A stretch of 6,635 nt of DNA, from contig JABHYP010000113.1 in assembly GCA_018656855.1 (NCBI GenBank), positions 1 to 6,635 on the forward strand, written 5' to 3'. The translations under genes and the position numbers were made by a program. The notes beneath the pieces were generated by a model. That model worked only from the letters and a program-made list of their open reading frames with translations, searched no databases and was not told the DNA's origin. The DNA comes from Candidatus Latescibacterota bacterium (lineage in GTDB: Bacteria > Latescibacterota > Latescibacteria > Latescibacterales > Latescibacteraceae). Shown here one piece after another: positions 1-5,739 of this stretch. Each line of letters begins with the position of its first letter. Position 1 is the first letter of the stretch.

Positions 1-489
1 ATCGGTTTTTTCGACCATATGCTTACTCTGTTAGCCCGGCATGGTTTTTTTGATCTCAGCGTGAAGTGTAAAGGCGACACCGAAGTCGATTTTCATCATT
101 CTGTCGAGGATGTCGGTATTATCATGGGTAAGGCTTTTTATGAAGCACTCGGGGATAAAGCCGGAATCGCCCGTTACGGATTTTCCTGCGTACCCATGGA
201 ATATGCCTTGGCGCGGGCTGTGGTTGACATCTCAAACCGGATTGCCCTTGACTACAATATCCCTGAGAAGGTTGAAAAAATCGGTAATTTCGACAGCGAG
301 CTGATTCCTGAATTCTTTAAGGGATTTTCCGATAACGCCCGCATCAATCTCCATATAGATCTTTTAAAGTCCTCGAACGGACATCATGATATCGAGGCTG
401 TTTTCAAAGCTGTTGCACGGGCGCTTGCTGATGCATGCCGTTTCGATGAGCGGGTGAAAGGCCAGCACAGTACTAAAGGCCTACTGTAA
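1..489 (+). CDS. hisB: Imidazoleglycerol-phosphate dehydratase, C-terminal part (5' end outside window)
   Basis: This enzyme dehydrates imidazole glycerol phosphate to imidazole acetol phosphate, a middle step of histidine biosynthesis in the cytoplasm. The frame is open from base 1 (I-G-F-F-D-H-M-L), so the N-terminus is missing and the ATG at 19 is internal. Counting from the first visible codon, recognisable family motifs are GFFDHML (2-8), GDTEVDFHHSVEDVGI (25-40, with the metal-binding HHxxED), ALGDKAGIARYG, PMEYALA (65-71), DISNR, LHI, NGHHDIEAVFKA (126-137, the second metal-binding HHxxE) and the terminal STKGLL, which matches the family's usual S-(T/S)-K-G-(V/M)-L end. About 30-35 N-terminal residues are therefore lost. 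In PMEYAL a Tyr replaces the acidic residue usually seen after PMD/PME; the other hallmark residues are intact. No other his gene is visible, and zupT follows after 80 bp. The family assignment is very secure. Confidence 0.96.
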   Translation: MGFFDHMLTLLARHGFFDLSVKCKGDTEVDFHHSVEDVGIIMGKAFYEALGDKAGIARYGFSCVPMEYALARAVVDISNRIALDYNIPEKVEKIGNFDSELIPEFFKGFSDNARINLHIDLLKSSNGHHDIEAVFKAVARALADACRFDERVKGQHSTKGLL

Positions 490-569
490 GATAGCTCCCC
501 TGACTTCTGTTTCGTGAATATTTATATTGTTTTATTGCTGTTTGATAACAACATAATTGAGAACGTAAA
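490..569 (+). other. hisB-zupT intergenic gap
   Basis: This is an 80-bp AT-rich spacer. It contains a short palindrome (AATAT-TT-ATATT, 517-528) and the weak ribosome-binding site of zupT (GAGA at 559-562, 7 nt before the ATG). I see no clear terminator after hisB and no convincing promoter. A CATAAT box (552-557) lies too close to the start codon to be persuasive. Read-through from hisB into zupT is possible but not shown. Confidence 0.4.
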
Positions 570-1382
570 ATGGAATTTTCGACCATTGCCTTTGCATTCC
601 TATTAACATTATTTGCAGGATTAGCGACAGGGATAGGCAGCGCACTTGCTTTTTTCACAAAACGTACCAATACGAAATTTCTGTCTGTAGCGCTCGGTTT
701 TTCCGCAGGCGTCATGATTTACGTTTCATTCATCGAAATGTTTCCTTTGGCACTGAACTCTCTCGTTACAGAATTAGGCAACAAGGTTGGAAATATAATA
801 ACTGTGGCCGCATTCTTCGGCGGGATTTTATTGAGCGCCCTCATCGATAAACTCGTACCGTCGTTTGAAAATCCTCATGAACCTCATAAAGTTGAAGAAA
901 TGGAGGACATCGAAAAATCCGCCCGTTTCCGGAGCCTCTACAGAATGGGCTTATTAACTGCACTCGCTCTCGCAATACATAATTTCCCTGAAGGCCTTGC
1001 GACATTTGCAAGCGCTTTAAAAGATATTAAGCTCGGGATTCCCATTGCCATTGCCATTGCCATTCATAATATCCCCGAAGGCATCGCTGTTTCTGTGCCG
1101 ATTTATTTCGCAACAGGAGACAAGAAAAAAGCTTTTATGTACTCTTTTCTTTCCGGGCTTGCCGAACCAGTCGGAGCTGTTGTCGGCTATCTTCTCCTAT
1201 TGCCTTTTTTTAATGATACTGTTTTCGGAATCCTTTTTGCAGCGGTTGCCGGTATAATGGTATTCATCTCACTTGATGAGTTGCTGCCTGCCGCAAGAGA
1301 ATACGGCGAGCACCACCTGTCGGCATACGGTTTAATTGCGGGCATGGCAGTGATGGCTGTCAGTCTGCTTCTGTTTTTGTGA
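570..1382 (+). CDS. zupT: ZIP-family divalent metal transporter (ZupT type)
   Basis: This inner-membrane transporter of 270 aa imports zinc and other divalent cations such as Fe2+ and Mn2+ in the ZupT branch of the ZIP family. The length is close to the usual ZupT length. About eight hydrophobic helices are visible (roughly 4-28, 36-60, 74-95, 125-150, 155-180, 187-212, 218-240, 250-270). The family's two metal-binding signatures are intact: HNFPEG at 137-142 in helix 4 and HNIPEG at 166-171 in helix 5. LSGLAEP (194-200) and SLDELLPAA (234-242) are further ZupT-like motifs. A charged loop rich in His and Glu (about 98-118) lies between helices 3 and 4, where ZIP proteins carry a variable metal-interacting loop. 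The ATG has a weak GAGA ribosome-binding site 7 nt upstream. The coding sequence for P-I-A-I-A-I-A-I before HNIPEG is a perfect CCATTG tandem repeat. No Zur- or Fur-like operator is evident upstream. The exact metal cannot be told from sequence. Confidence 0.95.
   Translation: MEFSTIAFAFLLTLFAGLATGIGSALAFFTKRTNTKFLSVALGFSAGVMIYVSFIEMFPLALNSLVTELGNKVGNIITVAAFFGGILLSALIDKLVPSFENPHEPHKVEEMEDIEKSARFRSLYRMGLLTALALAIHNFPEGLATFASALKDIKLGIPIAIAIAIHNIPEGIAVSVPIYFATGDKKKAFMYSFLSGLAEPVGAVVGYLLLLPFFNDTVFGILFAAVAGIMVFISLDELLPAAREYGEHHLSAYGLIAGMAVMAVSLLLFL
1042..1065 (+). repeat. CCATTG hexanucleotide tandem repeat inside zupT
   Basis: Three exact CCATTG units plus a fourth ending in C (CCATTC) encode alternating Ile-Ala just before the second metal-binding motif HNIPEG. 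A unit gain or loss would stay in frame and add or remove one Ile-Ala pair within transmembrane helix 5. At under four copies it may be nothing more than codon bias in a conserved Ile-Ala run. Confidence 0.85.
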
Positions 1383-1390
1383 AAAGCCTT

Positions 1391-1418
1391 CTTATATTTG
1401 CCTTCAAATAAGTATAAG
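1391..1418. terminator. Possible weak bulged hairpin between convergent zupT and the M50 gene
   Basis: CTTATATTTG (1391-1400), a 4-nt loop (CCTT), then CAAAT and ATAAG separated by a 4-nt bulge (1405-1418) can form a 10-bp AT-rich stem. It lies in the 67-bp gap between two convergent genes, where a bidirectional terminator would be expected. No T-tract follows on either strand, so the call is weak. Confidence 0.22.
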
Positions 1419-1449
1419 CAAAATATTATTAAATTTGAGAATAATCCGG

Positions 1450-2082
1450 TTAAACTCCCATGAACACCTTTTTTGCAATATTTAAAGCCGGAATGAAGAT
1501 CGGGTTGAGAATAAAACTCAACAGCGGGATGTTAAAAATCCATTCAGCAACTATCAATCCAAGAAATATTTTCGGCACAACGGTCATGGCTTTCATAAAT
1601 CCTGCCCGCTGATTGCTTTTAAGAAAAGCCATTACAATCCGGGAACCATCGAGAGGATAAACAGGCAGCAGGTTGAATATCGCCAATCCGATATTTATCA
1701 TGAAAAGGATGTAGAGAAACGCTGTAAACATCGACCCCGGATTCACAAAGCCAAAACGAAATAACAGCCCCGTAAAAGCTGCCAGCACGATATTCGACAG
1801 CGGTCCCGCAGCAGCTACAATCGCCATGCCCATAATCGGATCCTTGAAATATATCGGATTTACCGGCACGGGTTTTGCCCATCCGAAAGGACCGAAGAAA
1901 AGCATTAACGCCCCGAATGGATCCAGGTGAGCCAAAGGGTTTAACGTGAGACGCCCCTCCCTTTCGGCGGTTGAATCTCCCAGTAATCTGGCAATATAAC
2001 CGTGGGACAGTTCATGAACTGTCAGTGCGATCAGGATTGCGGGAATTCTGATAATCATTACAATAGACAATTCTTCACCCAT
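1450..2082 (-). CDS. Site-2 protease-type M50 membrane metallopeptidase, short form
   Basis: This is a polytopic inner-membrane zinc metalloprotease of 210 aa in the M50 (site-2 protease) family, whose members cleave transmembrane segments of substrate proteins. The zinc motif HELSH (HExxH) is at residues 23-27, inside the first hydrophobic helix. The third ligand region NLLPVYPLDG is at 137-146 with Asp145. GxAAAGPLSN (about 91-97) matches the conserved AGP-N segment of this family. Hydrophobic helices lie near 8-30, 83-108, 118-140 and 168-195. There is no PDZ or CBS domain, so it belongs to the compact group of uncharacterised bacterial S2P homologues rather than RseP or SpoIVFB proper. 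The ATG is preceded by a purine stretch (GGCGAAAAAGA) but no strong Shine-Dalgarno sequence, and the frame meets a stop 14 codons upstream with no ATG between. It sits 40 bp after the reductase gene and is probably co-transcribed with it. Its substrate is unknown. Confidence 0.9.
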   Translation of the reverse strand: MGEELSIVMIIRIPAILIALTVHELSHGYIARLLGDSTAEREGRLTLNPLAHLDPFGALMLFFGPFGWAKPVPVNPIYFKDPIMGMAIVAAAGPLSNIVLAAFTGLLFRFGFVNPGSMFTAFLYILFMINIGLAIFNLLPVYPLDGSRIVMAFLKSNQRAGFMKAMTVVPKIFLGLIVAEWIFNIPLLSFILNPIFIPALNIAKKVFMGV

Positions 2083-2122
2083 TCTTTTTCGCCGGTTACC
2101 GAACAGCGACTTGTTTATTCAA

Positions 2123-3091
2123 TCACCCAAGCTCTTCCATACGCCGGGCAAGCAGAAATTCTATTTCCTTAACATCTTCTTCTGAAAGCATCCAGTCACC
2201 GGCCATGACTGTTTCCTCTATCTGTGAGGGTTTTCGTGTGCCTACTATTGCCGAAGTCACCTCGTGTCGGCGAAGCACCCAGGCTATGGCAAGCTGCGCC
2301 GCAGTCTTTCCGTTTCTTTCAGCGATTTCACGCAGTCCCTCGACCAGTTTCATATTTATAGATAGTTCCGGTTCATGAAACTGAGGATCCATGCTCCGGT
2401 GATCTTCCTCGGAGAGAGTTTCAGCGCGCTCTTTCGTGAATTTCCCGGTGAGAAGCCCCTTTTGCATGGGGCTGTAAACAACAACTCCGATATTGTTTGC
2501 CACACAGTATCCGAGCAGTTCCATTTCCACATCGGATTTTATCATGCTGTACGGCGGCTGAAGCGATGCTACAGGATGTATGTTCTTTATACGTTCAATG
2601 TGCCCGACATTAAAATTCGATACTCCGGCATAGCGAATTTTACCCTCCTTCACAGCATCCGCAACAGCACTCCAGCCTTCCTCGATATCATCCTCAGGTA
2701 CAGGCCAGTGGATTTGATAAAGGTCTATCACATCAGTATCAAGCCGTTTCAGACTTGCTTCGATTTCTTTCTTGATACTGCCTTTTTTCAAAGAGCCGGT
2801 TATATTTCCTTCCCTGTCCCACACACGGCATCCCTTCGTCGCAATAATCGGCCGCCCGGGCAATTCTTTTAAAGCCTTGCCAACAACTTCCTCGGAGTGG
2901 CCAAGTCCATATACCGCGGCAGTGTCTATCCAGTTCACACCTTTCTCGACTGCGTGCAAAATAGCTGCGATTGATTCCTTATCATCCTGGTATCCCCAGC
3001 TGAACTGCCAGCCTCCTCCGCCGATTGCCCATGTGCCAAGACCGACTGTCGACAATTCGAGGTCTGTCCATCCGAGTTTCCTTGTTTTCAT
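2123..3091 (-). CDS. Aldo/keto reductase (COG0667-like NADPH-dependent oxidoreductase)
   Basis: This is a cytoplasmic (alpha/beta)8-barrel oxidoreductase of 322 aa, expected to reduce aldehydes or ketones with NAD(P)H. The complete AKR catalytic tetrad is visible: Asp56 in NWIDTA, Tyr61 in VYGLGHSEE, Lys86 in ATKGC and His128 in YQIHWP. Cofactor-site motifs follow in order: GVSNF (156-160), Gln178, VVVYSPM (203-209) and the C-terminal VGTRKPSQIEE (283-293), which in AKRs contacts the adenosine phosphate. The style resembles the AKR11-13 group that includes Bacillus IolS and YhdN, but this does not fix a substrate. The ATG is well supported by a strong ribosome-binding site, AGAAAGGG, with 6 nt before the start. 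It lies between an exported protein of unknown function (34 bp upstream) and the M50 protease gene (40 bp downstream). The neighbours give no pathway, so I leave the gene symbol empty. Confidence 0.94.
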   Translation of the reverse strand: MKTRKLGWTDLELSTVGLGTWAIGGGGWQFSWGYQDDKESIAAILHAVEKGVNWIDTAAVYGLGHSEEVVGKALKELPGRPIIATKGCRVWDREGNITGSLKKGSIKKEIEASLKRLDTDVIDLYQIHWPVPEDDIEEGWSAVADAVKEGKIRYAGVSNFNVGHIERIKNIHPVASLQPPYSMIKSDVEMELLGYCVANNIGVVVYSPMQKGLLTGKFTKERAETLSEEDHRSMDPQFHEPELSINMKLVEGLREIAERNGKTAAQLAIAWVLRRHEVTSAIVGTRKPSQIEETVMAGDWMLSEEDVKEIEFLLARRMEELG

Positions 3092-3125
3092 AGCAAGCCC
3101 TTTCTACATATTCATAAATGATTTT

Positions 3126-3797
3126 CTAATCAACAAGCAGATTAAAATCATCAAGTATGCGGCCACTTAACTGCGCACGTATTTTATCGGGATTGTTAAC
3201 AATATCCGCAAGTAGTGTCCTGAAATCGTTTATATTTCTTTTAATCCTCCTGTTTATATATATCCTCAGGACAGGCGATATGACTTTTAACATAATTTTA
3301 TCAGCTATAGTGCTGCCCTCTTCGCCATAAATGTTCAACTTTACCAGAACCTGGTTTCGAGAATTCGGAAAATTAAAAAGAAACAGAACTCTGCCTCGTA
3401 AATTCTTAGGGACAAACCATTTTTTCAGCGTTCCGCTAGCTAAAAATATCCTGTTGTTATTACCTTTTTGTAATTCGAAAACGTCCCCCTCGATTCCTGT
3501 CGGATCAATAATGTGAAAACCTGACCCCTTAATGCTTACCTCGTACTGCGGGTAAAAGTTATACACCTTCCACAGTCTGCCCATGAGGTACAGATTATCC
3601 AGAATTCGATTCCAGAGTTCAATAGAAGTATCAAGTGTAAACTCGTTTTCAATCTCGACAAATGCATTTTCAACAAACTTTTCAATATTTACACTATCAG
3701 CAGGTGATAGTGTGCCCACCAAACAACAAACAATGAAAACAGCTAACAGCCACAGTCTCAACGGTAAAATCTCATTTCTTACATGTACTTGTTTCAT
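3126..3797 (-). CDS. Exported or membrane-anchored protein of unknown function
   Basis: I do not recognise this 223-aa protein. It opens with a basic N-region and a hydrophobic stretch (about 15-29, LWLLAVFIVCCLVGT) followed by a plausible signal-peptidase site near SPADS (31-35), so export is likely. The pair of cysteines in the hydrophobic core does not make a good lipobox. The mature part has a helical segment (36-75, including IELWNRILDNL), a beta-rich middle (80-160, with FYPQYEVSIKGSGF and GRVLFLFNF) and a basic C-terminal helix (168-212, with YINRRIKRNINDF). This helix, strand, helix order vaguely recalls SRPBCC/START-like ligand-binding folds, but I see no defining motif. The longest frame begins at a TTG (3803), and the ATG two codons later (3797) is preferred. 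Neither has a visible Shine-Dalgarno sequence; the leader is very A/T rich. It is the first gene of the probable cluster with the aldo/keto reductase and the M50 protease. Confidence 0.8.
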   Translation of the reverse strand: MKQVHVRNEILPLRLWLLAVFIVCCLVGTLSPADSVNIEKFVENAFVEIENEFTLDTSIELWNRILDNLYLMGRLWKVYNFYPQYEVSIKGSGFHIIDPTGIEGDVFELQKGNNNRIFLASGTLKKWFVPKNLRGRVLFLFNFPNSRNQVLVKLNIYGEEGSTIADKIMLKVISPVLRIYINRRIKRNINDFRTLLADIVNNPDKIRAQLSGRILDDFNLLVD

Positions 3798-3861
3798 TTT
3801 CAAGAAAAAAAAATTTTCAAGTTTCAGATTACATATTTCAAGTTATTAAACATTTAGCCAT

Positions 3862-3893
3862 AATAATTCAAATGTTGGTGAATTATTCTTTTT
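3862..3893 (+). terminator. AT-rich hairpin followed by CTTTTT, terminator-like on the + strand
   Basis: AATAATTC (3862-3869) and GAATTATT (3880-3887) form a perfect 8-bp inverted repeat around a 10-nt loop, followed by CTTTTT. The geometry is that of an intrinsic terminator reading on the + strand, but the stem has only one G-C pair and no + strand gene ends nearby. It also overlaps the candidate promoter of the minus-strand cluster, so it could equally be an operator or chance. Confidence 0.2.
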
Positions 3894-3920
3894 GTGTAAC
3901 TCTGTGCCTTTGCCTCTTTG
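3889..3920. repeat. Putative fragment of an intergenic CTCTGTGCC/TTTG-type repeat
   Basis: The stretch TTTTTGTGTAACTCTGTGCC continuing into TTTGCCTCTTTG is built from repeated CTCTGTG-like and CCTTTG-like words. It resembles the low-complexity intergenic elements (in the other orientation, CAAAGGCACAGAGTTACAC) that I recall as dispersed, multi-copy sequences in several environmental bacterial genomes. Only one copy is in this window, so its repeat status here is from memory and not shown. Confidence 0.35.
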
Positions 3921-4035
3921 ATACTTATCAAATTTTTATTGCTTCGTGATTAACAGCGGATTTATGGCTGCATTCAGAATAACTGCATATGCTACTTGCC
4001 TGTTTTTACAGAAGTTTAACCTTGTAAAACTATTC

Positions 4036-5646
4036 TCAATCGAATATCATATAAAGTACTATCATCGTTGCCAAAAGCAGCGCCGAAAGGAATTTGTAAT
4101 TGAGAACTCCTTTCCACCCCGGGTTGCGAAGCGCCTCAATGGGATTTTTCCATACCAGATTATCAATTTCAGCGGTTTGTTTCTGTGGAAAAATAAGTGA
4201 TGTGCCAATTAGAATCGCCGAACAGATCAGGAACAACCAGAAACTTGCCATCATAAATGAGTATTCCCATCCTGTTATCTCATTGAACCAATCCAGCAAG
4301 AAAACAACAAAACCCATAACAGTTCCGGCACAAAGTGTTATAAAAGCTCCTCTTGCGGAAGCCCGCTTCCACATCACACCACCAAGGAAAACCGTAGTTA
4401 TGCCCGGGGCTATGTAACAGATCATTGCTGTATTCCCTTCGAGAATGCTTCCGAACTTGCTTATCTGCGGCGCCCACAGTATGGCCAGAACCATGGCGAT
4501 AAGAGTAGTAATCCTACCTACAGTGACCAGCTTTCGATCAGATGCCTCAGGCTTAAGCATTTTATAAATATCGTAACAGAATACGGTTGCAATCGAATTA
4601 AGCGCCCCGGAAACGGTGCTCATCAACGCCGCCAGCATCGCAGCCACCACGATTCCCTTTACGCCAACCGGTAAAATATTCGCCACCAGGAAAGCGTAAG
4701 TTTTAGCGGTGTCATCCAGTGTATCAGGCAATATGCCCTGTTTTATCAGGGCAAGACAGATCAAACCCGGCATCACAAATATGAATACGGGAAGTATTTT
4801 TATAAAACCGGCAAAAATTGCACCCACACGAGCGTGCTGTTCATCCTTTGCCCCAAGCACTCTCTGCACAATTGTCTGATCAGTACACCAGTACCAAATC
4901 CCGATAATCGGATATCCCAGAAAAACAGAGTGCCACGACATATCGGGTGACTCTTCAGTCGACCGAAGCATGGTAAGCATACCGGAATCCACACTTCCTT
5001 TCAATCCTTCCCAGCCGCCGACTTTCTGGAAGCCTATCACTGTCATTATAACGCTGCCTCCGATAAGTACAACGGTTTGAATTGCTTCGGTCAGAACCAC
5101 AGCTTTCAAACCGCCGACAACTGTGTACAATCCTGTTAATGCTAAAATCAGGGTTATACTTATCATAATATCCATGCCGAAGAGCCCCTCAAGCACCTTT
5201 GCTCCTGCAAACAGTGCAAATCCCATATGGATGAAAATAGCGGATATTATTACTATAACCACATGGAAAATTCTGCATTTGTTGTTATAACGTTTCTGTA
5301 GAAAATCCGGCAGTGTAGTAACACGGCTTCGAATATAAAACGGCACGAAAAAGATTGCCAGTATAACCAGTGTCACCGCCGCCATCCATTCCAGATTGCC
5401 GTAAACCAAGCCGCTTTTATAGCCTTCTTCCGCCAGGCTGACCAGCTCGATAGTCGAAATATTTGTCGAAAAAAGTGCAAGCCCTATTATCGGCCATGTC
5501 AGCGACCTGCCCGCAAGAAAATATCCGCTGCCTTCTGTCTTACGCCGCTGAGTCCAGCCTGCCCAGCAGCCCAGACCGACGATCAGTACGAGGTAGACAC
5601 CTATGACCACCAGATCGAGTATACCGATATTAAGATCAAACTCCAT
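4036..5646 (-). CDS. Sodium:solute symporter family protein, SGLT-like sugar transporter
   Basis: This inner-membrane SSS-family symporter of 536 aa probably couples Na+ entry to sugar uptake. Many hydrophobic helices span the protein (about 13-14 by eye). Hallmarks are GGLKAVVLTEAIQ (178-190, the sodium-symporter signature), IWYWCTDQTIVQRVLGAKD (250-268, close to the equivalent segment of SGLT1), GFIKILPVFI (280-289, with Lys283) and ALMSTVSGALNS (340-351, whose Ser343 and Thr344 align with the Na2-site serines of vSGLT). Glu86 in LEWM aligns with the galactose-binding Glu88 of vSGLT. Glu67 in STIEL stands where vSGLT has Gln69 and SGLT1 His83, and ILEGNTAM (401-408) does not keep the sugar-contacting Gln in the way vSGLT does, so the sugar may differ. 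The longest frame begins at a TTG, but a clean GGAG lies between it and the ATG at 5646 (6-nt spacing), which fixes the start. It follows the tandem mutarotase lipoprotein gene by 93 bp, and that context suggests a deoxysugar or similar monosaccharide. Confidence 0.93.
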   Translation of the reverse strand: MEFDLNIGILDLVVIGVYLVLIVGLGCWAGWTQRRKTEGSGYFLAGRSLTWPIIGLALFSTNISTIELVSLAEEGYKSGLVYGNLEWMAAVTLVILAIFFVPFYIRSRVTTLPDFLQKRYNNKCRIFHVVIVIISAIFIHMGFALFAGAKVLEGLFGMDIMISITLILALTGLYTVVGGLKAVVLTEAIQTVVLIGGSVIMTVIGFQKVGGWEGLKGSVDSGMLTMLRSTEESPDMSWHSVFLGYPIIGIWYWCTDQTIVQRVLGAKDEQHARVGAIFAGFIKILPVFIFVMPGLICLALIKQGILPDTLDDTAKTYAFLVANILPVGVKGIVVAAMLAALMSTVSGALNSIATVFCYDIYKMLKPEASDRKLVTVGRITTLIAMVLAILWAPQISKFGSILEGNTAMICYIAPGITTVFLGGVMWKRASARGAFITLCAGTVMGFVVFLLDWFNEITGWEYSFMMASFWLFLICSAILIGTSLIFPQKQTAEIDNLVWKNPIEALRNPGWKGVLNYKFLSALLLATMIVLYMIFD

Positions 5647-5650
5647 AACA

Positions 5651-5655
5651 TGCTC
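5651..5655 (-). promoter_or_regulatory. Ribosome-binding site that sets the symporter start
   Basis: On the minus strand the order is TTGGAG-CATGTT-ATG. The GGAG core lies 6 nt before the ATG at 5646 and overlaps the TTG that would otherwise open the longest frame, so the TTG cannot be the normal start. A possible -10 box (GATAAT) lies only about 6 nt upstream of this site and is not convincing as a promoter. Confidence 0.8.
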
Positions 5656-5739
5656 CAATAAAAATTATCGCTACAACTGAAACTTCAAGCAATAAAAACC
5701 TATAAATAGATAATAGTTAACGCTACGTACTTTAAAAAA

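Larger units (their letters stand above)
3798..4035. other. AT-rich intergenic region between two minus-strand clusters
   Basis: This gap separates the end of the symporter gene from the start of the exported-protein gene. I see no gene in it. It should hold the promoter of the downstream cluster. A weak candidate on the minus strand is TTGAAT (3871-3866), a 17-bp spacer, then TAATAA (3848-3843), but both boxes are poor matches. It also contains an AT-rich hairpin, a probable repeat fragment (both listed separately) and a GTTTTTAC/GTAAAAC inverted pair (4002-4030) too weak to call a terminator. Confidence 0.5.

Noticed and set aside
473..715. Minus-strand frame across the hisB end and zupT start
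   Set aside because: It overlaps two well-supported + strand genes and its translation has no recognisable features.
2092..2100. CGGTTACCG near-palindrome in the gap before the M50 gene
   Set aside because: Arms of only 4 bp and no second copy; expected by chance and too small for an operator call.
2375..3170. Two + strand open frames opposite the aldo/keto reductase gene (2375-2872 and 2772-3170)
   Set aside because: They lie antisense to a protein with a complete AKR catalytic tetrad, and their translations show no domain-like pattern. They are shadows of that gene.
3720..3735. Lipobox in the exported protein (I-V-C-C in its hydrophobic stretch)
   Set aside because: The residue before the Cys is Val or Cys, not Gly, Ala or Ser, and the Cys pair lies inside the hydrophobic core. 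An ordinary signal peptide or membrane anchor is more likely.
3583..4200. Plus-strand frames opposite the exported-protein and symporter genes (3583-3849, 3946-4200)
   Set aside because: Low-complexity translations, antisense to longer, better-supported genes, with no ribosome-binding site that stands out.
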